Part shown: positions 18,294 to 27,544 of the stretch, one piece after another
Numbering within the stretch: position 1 is the stretch's first letter
Layout of the letters: each line of letters opens with the position of its first letter
Source of the DNA: Streptomyces sp. NBC_01669
GTDB taxonomy: Bacteria; Actinomycetota; Actinomycetes; Streptomycetales; Streptomycetaceae
Direction: 5' to 3'
Assembly (NCBI RefSeq): GCF_026339735.1
Contig: NZ_JAPEQG010000001.1
Span: 8,121,001-8,185,000, forward strand
Length of the DNA stretch: 64,000 bases
Position numbers and translations under genes: made by a program
The notes under the pieces: generated by a model
What the model saw: the letters and a program-made list of their open reading frames with translations, nothing else
Database searches by the model: none
What the model was told of the DNA's origin: nothing

Positions 18294-19061
18294 TCAGTCT
18301 CTCAGTTTGAGCACGCCGGACACCCCCGGGCGTGCCGTGCCGCCGTTGCCAAGGGTCGCGTCGTCGGCGACCTGTCCGTCGAAGAAGCTGATGACCCGGT
18401 CGGCGGCACTGGCCATGCGGGCGTCGTGGGTGACCATGAGGATGCTCTGGCCCCGCCGGTGGAAGCGGGAGAGCAACCGTACGACGTCGCGGGTCCCCTT
18501 GCCGTCGAGGCTCCCCGCAGGCTCGTCGGCGAGCAGCAGCGCCGGGCTGTTGACCAGGGCTCGGGCGAGCGCGACCCGCTGCTGTTCGCCCCCGGAAAGC
18601 TCTCCCGGCATCGATCGGTCCCTGCCTTCCAGCCCCAGTTCTTCGAGGAGTTCCGCTCTGCTTTCCCTCGCCGACCGGGGCGAGACCCCGGCGAGGAGGG
18701 CCGGCAGTTCGATGTTGTCAGCGACGGTGAGGTTGGAGACCAGATTGAAGAACTGGAAGACGATGCCGATGTGGCGTCGGCGCAGCATCGCCCAGCGGGC
18801 TTCCGAGTATCCGTCGACCCGCTCTCCGCCCAGCCACAGGCGCCCGCTGTCCGGCCGTTCGAGACCGCCGACGAGGTGGAGCAGGGTGGACTTTCCCGCT
18901 CCGGACGGGCCGGTGACGGCGACGAACTCACCCGGCCGCACGGTCAGGTCCACACCCCGTACCGCCTGGACAGGGGCGCTGTCGCCGTGGTGGGTCTTCG
19001 TCAGACCCTCGGCATGCACGATCGTCTCCTGTGGGGGCGGTGCGACGGGACCTTCGGTCAT
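18294..19061 (-). CDS. ABC transporter ATP-binding protein (MacB/LolD type)
   Basis: The ATG at 19061 overlaps the stop of the PadR gene (ATGA) and has an AGGAGG site nine bases upstream. A start 18 bases earlier is less likely. It encodes 255 residues with Walker A GPSGAGKST, Q-loop FQFFNLV, signature LSGGEQQRVALARAL and Walker B LLLADEPAGSLD (usually DEPTGNLD), followed by H-loop VTHD. The protein powers the FtsX-type permease encoded next. Translational coupling ties its expression to the regulator. Confidence 0.95.
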   Translation of the reverse strand: MTEGPVAPPPQETIVHAEGLTKTHHGDSAPVQAVRGVDLTVRPGEFVAVTGPSGAGKSTLLHLVGGLERPDSGRLWLGGERVDGYSEARWAMLRRRHIGIVFQFFNLVSNLTVADNIELPALLAGVSPRSARESRAELLEELGLEGRDRSMPGELSGGEQQRVALARALVNSPALLLADEPAGSLDGKGTRDVVRLLSRFHRRGQSILMVTHDARMASAADRVISFFDGQVADDATLGNGGTARPGVSGVLKLRD

Positions 19062-19564
19062 TCCAGCTCCTCCTGACAACGCTCCAGCCAGTCGAGGTCG
19101 GCCTGCAGGTGCAGCATGGCACCCTCGATCAGGAGTTGGGCGATCTTGTTGTCACGGTCCTCCGAAGCGGCGAGCTTGGAGAGGGTGCGCATGGTGTTCA
19201 GGTGTTGGCGCCGCTGCCTGTTGATCAAGGCGATCGGGTCGGCGAGTCCCGACACTGGGGCCAGCGCGAGTTTCATGAAGAACCCGTCGCGTACCCTCGG
19301 CTCGTCGGCGGTTTCCTCGAACCACGCGGAGACGGCGTCCCGCCCCGCTTCCGTCAACCGGTACGTCCGCTTGTTGGGGCGACCGGTCTGTTCGACATCC
19401 TCACCCTCGATCAGACCGCTCTTCTCCAGCCGCCCGAGGGTCACGTAGACCTGGCCGATGTTCGGCTGAGGGTATGCGGAGCCGAGCAGTTGTTCAAGGC
19501 CCTGCTTGAGCTCGTAACCGTGGGCAGGGCCCCGGGTGAGGAGTGCCAGCAGCTGCTGCCGCAC
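19058..19564 (-). CDS. PadR-family transcriptional regulator
   Basis: A 168-residue protein. The N-terminal winged helix reads LLALLTRGPAHGYELKQGLE and VYVTLGRLEKSGLIEGEDVE, followed by the PadR wing RPNKRTYRLTEAGRDAVSAW. The C-terminal Vir-like helices (LINRQRRQHLNTMRTL) form the dimer. PadR proteins commonly repress a neighbouring exporter and respond to its substrate. Here the gene leads the operon with the ABC ATPase and permease, so self-regulation is expected. The 166-base gap to the divergent binding-protein gene would hold the operator. Confidence 0.93.
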   Translation of the reverse strand: MRQQLLALLTRGPAHGYELKQGLEQLLGSAYPQPNIGQVYVTLGRLEKSGLIEGEDVEQTGRPNKRTYRLTEAGRDAVSAWFEETADEPRVRDGFFMKLALAPVSGLADPIALINRQRRQHLNTMRTLSKLAASEDRDNKIAQLLIEGAMLHLQADLDWLERCQEELE

Positions 19565-19730
19565 ACGCTCCCCCTTCTGTGTCGTTCGTTCCGGAACCCG
19601 ATGCCGGACCTGAGACCGGTGGACCAGGTGACGGCCGTGTCATCTGGCGGTCCAGTATCGCCGATTCCCCGGGCTCGACATATGCCACGATGGTCCACGT
19701 CGCGTCCGGGACCACGTCCAGGAGGAACCT

Positions 19731-21002
19731 ATGCGGTGGATACGGGCCGTGAGGAGGGGGATTCTCGCAGCGGCGATCGTGCTGGCCGGGAATTCCGGCG
19801 TCGCGCAGAGTCCCGGTGAGCTGCCGGCCGGGGACCGAGGCCCGCTGACGTTCGTCACGGCGGGAGATCTCACCCACTACCTCGCACCGCTGGTCGACGA
19901 CTGGAACCGCGACCATCGGGCCGAGCGGGTCACGCTCGTCGAACTGCCGGACTCGGCGGACGAGAGCCGGGCACAGATGCTCAGCGAACTTCGTTCCGGC
20001 AGCAGCCGGTTCGACGTGCTCAACATCGACGTGGCCTGGACCTCGGAGTTCGCGGCTGCAGGTCTGATCACCCCCCTGAACCGCGGACGATTCGAGCTGG
20101 ACGCCTTTCTGCGCCCCGTGGTCGACACGGCCACCTTCGAAGGGCGGCTGTACGCCGTCCCGTACGTGACCAACGCCGGGTTGCTGTACTACCGCAAGGA
20201 CGTGCTGGACGCGGCCGGCGAGAAGCCGCCGCGGACCTGGGCCGAGCTGGCTCGCCAGGCGCGCACCCTCGCCCCGCGGCACGGTCTGGAGGGGTACGCG
20301 GGGCAATTCCTGCCCTACGAAGGGCTGACCGTGAACGTCACCGAGGCGATCCAGTCCGCGGGCGGGACCGTCCTCCGTGACGAGGGCGCGCGGGTCGGAG
20401 TCGACTCGGACTCGGCGCGAGCTGGCCTCGCGTTCCTCGCGGACGGGCTGCGCGAGGGCTGGATACCCACCGAGGCCCTGCGGTACAAGGAGGAGGAGTC
20501 CCGTGCCGCCTTCGAAGAAGGCCGCCTCCTCTTCCTGCGGAACTGGCCGTACGTCTACGCGGACGCCAACGGCCCGGGATCGAAGGTCGCAGGACGCTTC
20601 GGAGTTGTTCCTCTGCCCGGTCTCGACGGGCCGGGCACGAGCGTGTTGGGCGGATCGAACCTTGCCGTGTCCGCCCGCTCGAAGAACGCCGCCACGGCCG
20701 CCGACTTCATCGCGTACCTGACGAGCGAGCGGGTGCAGCGGCAGGTACTGACGCGAGGCGCTCTACCGCCGGTGAGAGCCTCGCTCTACGACGACCCGTC
20801 CCTCGTCGCCTCCCATCCCTATCTTCCGATCCTCCGGCAGAGCGTGCTGGCGGCCGCGCCCCGCCCCAAGAGCGCGCGGTACGAGCAGGTGAGCCTCGCC
20901 GTCCAGGCCGTCAGCCAGGATGTGCTGGCGCTGCGCGAGACCCCTGAGGAAGCCGTGCGGCGATTGACTCGCGAGCTGAGCGCCATCTCGGGCGGCTCTT
21001 GA
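19731..21002 (+). CDS. Family 1 sugar-binding protein of an ABC importer, without lipobox
   Basis: An ATG with AGGAGG ten bases upstream begins a 423-residue protein. It has a basic N-terminus and hydrophobic signal stretch (GILAAAIVLAGNSGVAQSPG) and then a periplasmic-binding-protein fold: LTFVTAGDLTHYLAPLVDDW, FDVLNIDVAWTSEFAAAGLI, YAVPYVTNAGLLYYRKDVL, LGGSNLAVSARSKNAATAAD. These match the trehalose/maltose (LpqY-like) group. Gram-positive binding proteins are normally lipoproteins, but no lipobox Cys is present here, so it may be released or held some other way. The glucosidase gene lies 212 bases downstream. A second binding protein with a proper lipobox belongs to the permease operon. 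Confidence 0.85.
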   Translation: MRWIRAVRRGILAAAIVLAGNSGVAQSPGELPAGDRGPLTFVTAGDLTHYLAPLVDDWNRDHRAERVTLVELPDSADESRAQMLSELRSGSSRFDVLNIDVAWTSEFAAAGLITPLNRGRFELDAFLRPVVDTATFEGRLYAVPYVTNAGLLYYRKDVLDAAGEKPPRTWAELARQARTLAPRHGLEGYAGQFLPYEGLTVNVTEAIQSAGGTVLRDEGARVGVDSDSARAGLAFLADGLREGWIPTEALRYKEEESRAAFEEGRLLFLRNWPYVYADANGPGSKVAGRFGVVPLPGLDGPGTSVLGGSNLAVSARSKNAATAADFIAYLTSERVQRQVLTRGALPPVRASLYDDPSLVASHPYLPILRQSVLAAAPRPKSARYEQVSLAVQAVSQDVLALRETPEEAVRRLTRELSAISGGS

Positions 21003-21120
21003 CACTCCCGCGCTCCTCCCTGCCTTCCCCACTCTACTTGCTTGTTAGGTAGTGGTCTTTCCCTTTTGCTCGTACAGTCTGCCCAATCAGGCATCTGCAC
21101 AAGCGAGTTCTGCAGCATCG

Positions 21121-21154
21121 TTGACATCTCGCCTTCATGAGTACTTAACATGAA
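21121..21154 (+). promoter_or_regulatory. Candidate promoter and operator before the glucosidase operon
   Basis: In the 212-base gap there is TTGACA at 21121 and a perfect inverted repeat TTCATG-N9-CATGAA at 21134-21154. The right arm overlaps TAACAT, a possible -10 at 19-base spacing. It lies about 60 bases before the glucosidase start. A repressor half-site pair overlapping a promoter is plausible, but no regulator is assigned. Confidence 0.35.
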
Positions 21155-21214
21155 TGCACATCAGAGGCTCCCGTTCGGGCGCTCTCGCATTCACTTCAGA
21201 CAGGTCGACGCGAG

Positions 21215-22888
21215 ATGCTCAGCACTCTTGCGGCCCACGCCGGCCGCCCTCCCCACACCCGCTCCGCCACCCCCTGGTGGCGGGACGCGGTGATCTATCA
21301 GGTCTACGTCCGCAGCTTCCTCGACAGCACGGGGGACGGAGTCGGAGATCTCGCCGGCGTGCGCGCCGGACTTCCGTATCTGAGGAAGCTCGGTGTCGAC
21401 GGCGTCTGGCTGAGCCCGTTCTACCCCTCGCCCCAGCACGATCACGGGTACGACGTCGCGGACTACCAGAACGTCGACCCCGTGTACGGCGACCTCGCCG
21501 AGTTCGAACGCGTGGTGACCCAGGCCCATCGGCTCGGACTCAAGTTGCTGATCGACATCGTTCCCAACCACTGTTCGAGCGAGCACCGGTGGTTCCGGAA
21601 GGCCCTGGCCGGCGGCCCGGGGAGCCGTGCCCGGTCACGGTTCCACTTCGCCCCGGGCCGCGGCCCGAACGGGGAGGAGCCCCCGAACAACTGGCACGCC
21701 ATGTTCGGCGGTTCCGCCTGGAGCCGCGTCACGGAACCGGATGGCTCCCCCGGCGAGTGGTATCTCCACCTGTTCACGCCGGAACAGCCGGACCTCAACT
21801 GGCGCGACCCCCGAGTGGGCGAGCACTTCGAGCAGGTGCTGCGCTTCTGGTTGGACCGCGGCGTGGACGGCTTCCGCATCGATGTGGCCGCCGGCTTGTT
21901 CAAGCATCCCGATCTCCCGGATTCGGACGACCCGACGGCGGACGAGCGCACGCGTGACTCGGTCAACCCTCTGGCCTGGAACCAGCCCGAGGTCCATGAC
22001 GTGTGGCGCCGCTGGCGGGCCGTGTGCGAGGAGTACACAGCACGCGACGGCATCGAGAGGTTGCTTGTCGGCGAGGTGTCGGTGCCAAGAGCGCGAGAAC
22101 ACGCGCTGTACGTACGGCCGGACGAGCTGCACCAGGCATTCTTCTTCGACCTGCTCAGTGCCCCCTGGGATGCCGCCGCCTTCCGCGCCGTCATCGACGA
22201 GGCCCTGCGTGACATCGCGGGTACGGGTTCGACGGTCACCTGGGTCCTCAACAACCACGACCAGGTCCGCACCGTCACCCGGTACGCGGGCGGCCCCGGC
22301 GCCGAGCAAGTGGGCTCCGCGCGGGCCCGAGCGGCGGCGCTCTTTATGCTGGCGCTCCCGGGCGCTGCCTACGTCTACCAGGGTGAGGAACTCGGTCTGC
22401 CCGAGGTGCTGGACCTGCCCGACGACGTGCTGACGGACCCCATCTTCCACCGTACGGGAAGTCGCGCGCGGATCCGGGACGGCTGTCGCGTCCCCCTTCC
22501 TTGGTCGGGCCAGGCGTCCCCCTTCGGGTTCAGTGACGGCACGGCCGGTGTGCGCACCTGGCTACCGCAGCCGGAGTGGTTCGCCGAATACGCCACCGAT
22601 CGCGCCCTCGCCGACACCCGCTCGTTCTGGCACCTCTACCGCGAGGGACTCCAGCTGCGGCGCAGCCTGCCCCAGCTGGGCGAAGGGACCCTGCGCTGGC
22701 TGGACGCGCCACCTCAGGTCCTCGCCATGGCGCGTGGTGACGGGTTGGTCTGCGCTGTGAACTTCGGTTCCGAAACCGTCCCCGCTCCGGTGCCCGGTTC
22801 GCCGCTGTTGTCCAGCGGCCCCTGCCCGGCGGGCGAACTCCCCGGAGCGACCGCCGCCTGGTGGTCCACCGACACCCCCACCTCCTGA
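21215..22888 (+). CDS. GH13 alpha-glucosidase
   Basis: A 557-residue protein with the full GH13 alpha-amylase layout: WWRDAVIYQVYVRSF at the start, region I DIVPNH, region II GFRIDVAAG (nucleophile Asp223), region III LLVGEVSV (acid/base Glu287) and region IV NNHDQVR (transition-state Asp349). The B domain contains PPNNWHAMFGGSAW, and the protein ends in a short beta-sandwich. The nearest group is the alpha-glucosidase/oligo-1,6-glucosidase clan (GH13_30-like). There is no signal peptide, so it should cleave imported di- or oligosaccharides in the cytosol. It is first in an operon with a lipoprotein binding protein and two permeases (39 bases to the next gene). The exact sugar is not readable from sequence. 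Confidence 0.92.
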   Translation: MLSTLAAHAGRPPHTRSATPWWRDAVIYQVYVRSFLDSTGDGVGDLAGVRAGLPYLRKLGVDGVWLSPFYPSPQHDHGYDVADYQNVDPVYGDLAEFERVVTQAHRLGLKLLIDIVPNHCSSEHRWFRKALAGGPGSRARSRFHFAPGRGPNGEEPPNNWHAMFGGSAWSRVTEPDGSPGEWYLHLFTPEQPDLNWRDPRVGEHFEQVLRFWLDRGVDGFRIDVAAGLFKHPDLPDSDDPTADERTRDSVNPLAWNQPEVHDVWRRWRAVCEEYTARDGIERLLVGEVSVPRAREHALYVRPDELHQAFFFDLLSAPWDAAAFRAVIDEALRDIAGTGSTVTWVLNNHDQVRTVTRYAGGPGAEQVGSARARAAALFMLALPGAAYVYQGEELGLPEVLDLPDDVLTDPIFHRTGSRARIRDGCRVPLPWSGQASPFGFSDGTAGVRTWLPQPEWFAEYATDRALADTRSFWHLYREGLQLRRSLPQLGEGTLRWLDAPPQVLAMARGDGLVCAVNFGSETVPAPVPGSPLLSSGPCPAGELPGATAAWWSTDTPTS

Positions 22889-22926
22889 CCTGCCCCGCCC
22901 CGTTCCCAAAGGAAGGATGGACCGTC

Positions 22927-24258
22927 ATGCGACGATCCGCCACGATAGCCCTCCGTACCACCGGCACCGTCTCCACAGTGCTGGCTCTGGCGCTCACCGT
23001 CACCGCCTGCGGCGGAGACGCCGAACCCGCCGGCAGCGGCGAACTCAGCGGCAAGACGGTCACGGTCGCCGGAGTCTGGACCGGCAGTGAGCAGAAGAAC
23101 TTCAAGAAGGTGCTCGACGTCTTCAGCAAGAAGACCGGCGCCAAGACCGTCTTCGTGCCCTCGGGCGACAACGTCTCCACCTTCGTCGGCAGCAAGATCG
23201 AGGGCGGCAACGCCCCCGACGTGGTGCTCGTCCCGCAGGTCGGCGTGCTCCAGCAGTTCGCCAAGGCGGGCTGGCTCCAGCCACTGTCCGGGAAGACCAC
23301 AGAGACCGCCACCGCAGGCCTGGCCCCCGTCTGGAAGAACTACGGAACGGTCGACGGGACCTACTACGGGCTCTACTTCAAGGCAGCCCACAAATCCACT
23401 GTCTGGTACGCCCCCGAGGCACTGTCCCAGGCCGGGGTGAACGAGCCGAAGAGCTGGGACGAGCTCCTCACGGCGGGACGGATGCTCGCCGACTCCGGAC
23501 GACCCGCCTTCGCGGTCGCCGGCGAGGACGGCTGGACGCTCACCGACTGGTTCGAGAACATCTACCTCTCCCAGGCCGGACCGGAGAAGTACGACCAGCT
23601 CGCCCAGCACAAGATCAAGTGGACGGACGAGAGCGTCGTCGCGGCGCTCACGACACTCGCCGAGGTCTTCAAGGACAAGCAACTCGTGGCCGGCGGAGCC
23701 CAGGAGGCCCTGCAGACCGACTTCCCCGGCTCCGTGGAGAAGGTCTTCGGTCCGGAGCCCAAGGCCGGCATGGTCTACGAAGGCGACTTCGTCGGCGGCG
23801 TCGCCAAGGACGAGTTCGGCAAGAAGCCCGGCGAGGACGCCAAGTTCTTCCCGTTCCCTGCGGTCGGCGCGGGGACCCCACCCGTGGTCAGCGGCGGGGA
23901 CGCGGCGGTGGTCCTGAAGGACGCCAAGAACGGCGAGGCCGGCATGAAGCTTCTGGAGTTCCTCGCCACGCCGGAAGCGGGCGAGGTGTGGGCCGGGGCC
24001 GGCGGCTTCCTCTCCCCGAACAAGAACGTCAAGCCCGAGGCCTATGGCGACGACACCACGCGCGCGACCGCCGAGTCGCTCGTCGCCGCCGGCGACTCGG
24101 TGCGCTTCGACATGTCCGACCAGGCCCCCGCGGCCTTCGGCGGCACCAAGGGCGCCGGCGAGTGGAAGCTGCTCCAGGACTTCCTGCGCGATCCGTCGAA
24201 CCCGAGGGCGACCGCGGTGGCTCTGGAAGCCGCGGCGGCCAAGACGTACGGGAACTGA
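22927..24258 (+). CDS. Sugar-binding lipoprotein of the ABC importer
   Basis: The ATG at 22927 follows GGAAGGA. It encodes 443 residues starting with a lipoprotein signal (TVSTVLALALTVTACGG, lipid-modified Cys at about residue 29). The mature protein is a family 1 binding protein: LSGKTVTVAGVWTGSEQKNF, VVLVPQVGVLQQFAKAGWLQ, WYAPEALSQAGVNEPKSWDE, AAVVLKDAKNGEAGMKLLEF. It resembles the alpha-glucoside-binding proteins of Streptomyces Agl-type systems. It sits between the glucosidase and permease genes with short gaps, so it is the dedicated receptor for this importer. Confidence 0.92.
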   Translation: MRRSATIALRTTGTVSTVLALALTVTACGGDAEPAGSGELSGKTVTVAGVWTGSEQKNFKKVLDVFSKKTGAKTVFVPSGDNVSTFVGSKIEGGNAPDVVLVPQVGVLQQFAKAGWLQPLSGKTTETATAGLAPVWKNYGTVDGTYYGLYFKAAHKSTVWYAPEALSQAGVNEPKSWDELLTAGRMLADSGRPAFAVAGEDGWTLTDWFENIYLSQAGPEKYDQLAQHKIKWTDESVVAALTTLAEVFKDKQLVAGGAQEALQTDFPGSVEKVFGPEPKAGMVYEGDFVGGVAKDEFGKKPGEDAKFFPFPAVGAGTPPVVSGGDAAVVLKDAKNGEAGMKLLEFLATPEAGEVWAGAGGFLSPNKNVKPEAYGDDTTRATAESLVAAGDSVRFDMSDQAPAAFGGTKGAGEWKLLQDFLRDPSNPRATAVALEAAAAKTYGN

Positions 24259-24271
24259 GGCCGCCCCCGTC

Positions 24272-25600
24272 ATGTCCCACACTCCGAAGGCACGCGCCGC
24301 GGCGGACCCGCGGCGCCGTGCGCTGCGCAGAAGACGCCTCCTCGGCATGCTCTTCGTCCTTCCGGCCCTCCTGCTCCTCGGGGCGCTGGTCGTCTATCCA
24401 GTCGTGTTCTCCGTCGGGCGCAGCCTCTTCGACGCGAGCGGCGACCGTTTCGTCGGCGCCGCCAACTACATGGAGATGTTCCAGGACCCGGCCACGCTGA
24501 AGGCCGTCCGCAACAGCGCCATCTGGGTCGTCGTTGCGCCTGTGCTTCTCACGGGGCTCGGGCTCGTCCTCGCCGTCCTGACCGAGAAGGTGCGTTGGGC
24601 TACCGCGTTCAAGCTCGTCCTGTTCCTCCCCATGGCCGTGTCGTTCCTCGCCGCGGGCATCATCTTCCGCCTCGCCTACGAACAGAACCCTGACCGGGGC
24701 GTGCTCAACGCGGCGATCGTCGGTGTCCACGACGCGATCGACGAACCGTCCCCCTACCCGACGGCACGGGCTCGTGAGGGCAAGGGTCTGAGCGGCAGTC
24801 CCGGCGAGGGCTACACGACCGTCGAGGTCCGCCCCGGGGGCGACATCGTCCTGCCCTTCGTCGGCGTCGCGCCCGAGGCCGTGCCCCATCGGGCAGCGCC
24901 CGCGTGGACGCCGGAGCCGTCGGCGGGGAGCCTGTCAGGCGCCGTGTATCTGGACTTCACGCCAGGAGCCGGTGGCCGGCAGGGCCAGATCGACCCGAAG
25001 GAGAACGGCCTTCCCGGCGTGACGGTCGAGGTACTGCGAGGAGGCACGGTCGTGGCATCCACGAGAACGGGTGACAACGGCTCGTTCCGCTTCGATGACC
25101 TCGGCGACGACGCCTATACGCTGCGGGTTCCTGCGTCCAACTTCGCCGCCGGCTACACGGGGGTCGACTGGCTCGGTCCGGCTCTGGTCACACCGGCGAT
25201 CATCGGCGCCTACCTGTGGGTCTGGACCGGATTCTCCATGGTCCTGATCGGGGCGGGGCTCGCGGCCATCCCGCGCGACGCCCTGGAGGCGGCCCGCGTG
25301 GACGGCGCGACCGAGGGCCAGATCTTCCGCAAGATCACGGTTCCGCTACTCGCCCCCGTGCTCACCGTCGTCTTCGTGACGCTCGTCATCAACGTCATGA
25401 AGGTGTTCGACCTCGTCTACATCATCGCCCCCGGCCCTGTGCAGGAGGAGGCCAACGTGCTGGCCACGCGCATGTGGCTGGTCTCCTTCGGTGGGGGCAA
25501 CGACCAGGGGCTGGGTAGCGCGCTCAGCGTCCTGCTGCTCCTCCTCGTCGTACCGGCGATGATCTTCAACATCCGGCGCTTCCGGAAGGGCGGAGCATGA
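24272..25600 (+). CDS. MalF-type sugar permease with an inserted SdrD/CNA-B-like domain
   Basis: Starting at ATG 24272, 13 bases after the lipoprotein stop, this encodes 442 residues. Membrane helices occur at ~25-48 and ~85-105, and the permease core resumes at ~295. The EAA loop reads EAARVDGATEGQIFRKITVP, which docks the ATPase. Between residues ~150 and ~290 there is a non-membrane insert with LSGAVYLDF, LPGVTVEVLRGGTVVAST and NGSFRFDDLGDDAYTLRVP. This is an Ig-like SdrD-B/CNA-B-type domain placed on the outside, the same topological place as the large P2 loop of E. coli MalF. No ATPase gene follows, so a shared MsiK-like ATPase probably powers it. The stop overlaps the next start (ATGA). 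Confidence 0.9.
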   Translation: MSHTPKARAAADPRRRALRRRRLLGMLFVLPALLLLGALVVYPVVFSVGRSLFDASGDRFVGAANYMEMFQDPATLKAVRNSAIWVVVAPVLLTGLGLVLAVLTEKVRWATAFKLVLFLPMAVSFLAAGIIFRLAYEQNPDRGVLNAAIVGVHDAIDEPSPYPTARAREGKGLSGSPGEGYTTVEVRPGGDIVLPFVGVAPEAVPHRAAPAWTPEPSAGSLSGAVYLDFTPGAGGRQGQIDPKENGLPGVTVEVLRGGTVVASTRTGDNGSFRFDDLGDDAYTLRVPASNFAAGYTGVDWLGPALVTPAIIGAYLWVWTGFSMVLIGAGLAAIPRDALEAARVDGATEGQIFRKITVPLLAPVLTVVFVTLVINVMKVFDLVYIIAPGPVQEEANVLATRMWLVSFGGGNDQGLGSALSVLLLLLVVPAMIFNIRRFRKGGA

Positions 25601-26445
25601 GCAGCCACACCGGACGGACCCGATGGCTGGGCAACTCCGTGGTCCAGGTGTTCCTGGTCCTCGTCGCCCTCGTATGGGTCACACCGCTTGCCGGGCTCTT
25701 CCTCTCCTCGCTGCGCTCGGAGCAGGACAACGCCTCGAACGGCTGGTGGACGTCGCTGATCGACCCCGCCCAACTGTCGGTCGACAACTACCGCGCGCTC
25801 TTCGAGGAATCCGGTCTTGTCTCGGCCTTCTGGAACACGGTCCTGATATCGGTGCCGACGACGGTGCTCGTCGTCGGCATTGCGGCGCTCGCGGGATACG
25901 CCTTCGCCTGGCTGAGCTTCCCCGCACGGGACGCCGTGTTCCTCGTGGTCGTCGGCCTGCTTGTGGTGCCGGTGCAGATCGGCCTGCTTCCGGTGGCCAA
26001 ACTCTTCGGCGCAGTCGGGCTCTTCGGCACCGTTGCGGGCGTGATCATCTTCCACGTGGCGTACGGCCTGCCCTTCGCCGTCTTCCTGTTGCGGAACTAC
26101 TTCGCGGAGATCCCGAAGGAGATGCTGGAGGCAGCGCGTCTGGACGGCGGCAGCGAGTGGCGGATCTTCCTGCGGCTGATCCTGCCGCTGGGCCGGCCCG
26201 CCATCGCGAGCCTCGCGATATTCCAGTTCCTCTGGGTGTGGAACGACATGCTCGTGGCACTGCTGTTCGCCGACAGCGAGTCGCAGCCGCTGACCGTGGC
26301 GCTCCAGTCCCAGATGAGGCAGTTCGGCAGCAACATCGGCGTCCTGGCGCCGGGTGCCTTCCTGTCGCTCGTCGTACCGCTCGTGGTGTTCTTTGCCTTC
26401 CAGAAGCACTTCGTCCAGGGGGTGATGGCCGGCTCAGTGAAGTAG
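25597..26445 (+). CDS. MalG-type sugar permease
   Basis: A 282-residue protein with six predicted membrane helices (VVQVFLVLVALVWVTPLAGL at the start, LVVVGLLVVPVQIGLLPVAK in the middle). The EAA loop is EAARLDGGSEWRIFLRLILP. It pairs with the preceding MalF-type subunit to form the membrane channel. Its ATG overlaps the previous TGA, so the two are translationally coupled. It ends the sugar operon; no clear hairpin was found after it. Confidence 0.95.
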   Translation: MSSHTGRTRWLGNSVVQVFLVLVALVWVTPLAGLFLSSLRSEQDNASNGWWTSLIDPAQLSVDNYRALFEESGLVSAFWNTVLISVPTTVLVVGIAALAGYAFAWLSFPARDAVFLVVVGLLVVPVQIGLLPVAKLFGAVGLFGTVAGVIIFHVAYGLPFAVFLLRNYFAEIPKEMLEAARLDGGSEWRIFLRLILPLGRPAIASLAIFQFLWVWNDMLVALLFADSESQPLTVALQSQMRQFGSNIGVLAPGAFLSLVVPLVVFFAFQKHFVQGVMAGSVK

Positions 26446-26877
26446 CCGCGCAGACTGCTGTGCTCCGGGGCGTGTACCGGCGCCGAGACGGTCTCTGTGT
26501 GCGGTCGAGTCGTGTTCCTGCCCGGTGCCGCTGAGAATCTCCGTAGCGACACCGGGTGATGGAAGAAACCCAATGCCGCTTTGAGGTTGAGGTGTTGGTG
26601 CTCGGCGGTCGTGCTTCTTGCGCGGCGCCCATCGCGTCGACCTTCGTCACCGGTAACCCGTCGCAATCACGCGATGGGCCAACCACCCCAGCGGCTGCGG
26701 CGAACGCGGACATCGAGCGTGGACCATTCGGAGATCAAGGGGCACGGCCGGCAGAGACGGACACCTTGATGGCGCTCGCCCACGACGCAGGGGTCGACTC
26801 GGCCGGCCCAGTTCGCTCAAGTCACCGCCGAGCCGATCCGGAGACAGGCGTCGGAGACACACATGCACCCACGCGCG
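26446..26877. other. Stretch without a recognisable gene
   Basis: About 430 bases between the permease stop and the broken monooxygenase. Frames are open on both strands but none has a ribosome site or recognisable domain. A minus-strand run (LNLKAALGFFHHP near 26570) looks mildly coding-like but cannot be assigned. It is probably decayed DNA continuous with the remnants to the right. Confidence 0.4.
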
Positions 26878-27531
26878 ACTTCCCGGACAACGTCTGGCAC
26901 ATGGCCGGCATGCGCGGCACCGGCAGCGACACGGCCATCGCGGACGAGGTGTACGTGCCGGACTCCCACACGATCTCGCTCACCGCCATGGCGAACGCCG
27001 CCTATCGGCAACGCCATCCCGACGAGCCGCGGATCACCTTCCACCTCTCCATCAACCTGCCCCTGGTGGCGACGGCCGTCGGGATCGCCGCGGCAGCCCT
27101 GGAGAAGGTGCTGAGCGCCGCGGCCCGGGGAAAGCGCGCGGTCTCCCCCCTGCACCGCCTGGTCGCCGAGGCCCCGCCCATCAGCTCAACGTTGCGGACG
27201 CCGCGACGCTGATCGACACCGCACGCCTGCACCTGCGCCGCGCCGCCGACGAGGTGGACACGCACGCCCACGCGGGCCGCCGTCCCGCGCTCACCGAGCG
27301 GGCCCGGCTGCGCATGGACGCCGCCCACGCCATGCGCTGTGCCCGGAACGCCGTGAGCCCGCTGCTGAACACCGCGGGCGCGGGCAGCTTCGCGGACGGC
27401 TCGGACCTGCAACGGGCCTGGCGCGACATCGAGACGGCCTCCCGGCACGCCGCCCTCAGCGTCCAGACCAGCAAGGAGATCTACGGCCGGGCGCTCCGCG
27501 GTGCCCCGCTGCCGCCGAGCCCGGTCATCTG
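26878..27531 (+). pseudogene. Broken flavin-dependent monooxygenase of the acyl-CoA-dehydrogenase fold
   Basis: The plus strand first reads NVWHMAGMRGTGSDTAIADE, VYVPDSHTIS and ITFHLSINLPLVATAVGIAA, then shifts frame between about 27165 and 27182 and continues QLNVADAATLIDTARLHLRR, AMRCARNAVSPLLNTAG and LQRAWRDIETASRHAALSVQ. This is the middle and C-terminal part of group D two-component flavin hydroxylases (HsaA/HpaB-like), whose WxxxGMRGTGS stretch lines the flavin. The ~150-residue N-terminal domain is absent. The start loss and the frameshift make it inactive. Confidence 0.75.
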
Positions 27532-27544
27532 AGAGGGGCCGACG

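Noticed and set aside
18294..19061. Broken ABC ATPase because of DEPAGSLD instead of DEPTGNLD
   Set aside because: The Walker B Asp and Glu are intact; the change is within natural variation.
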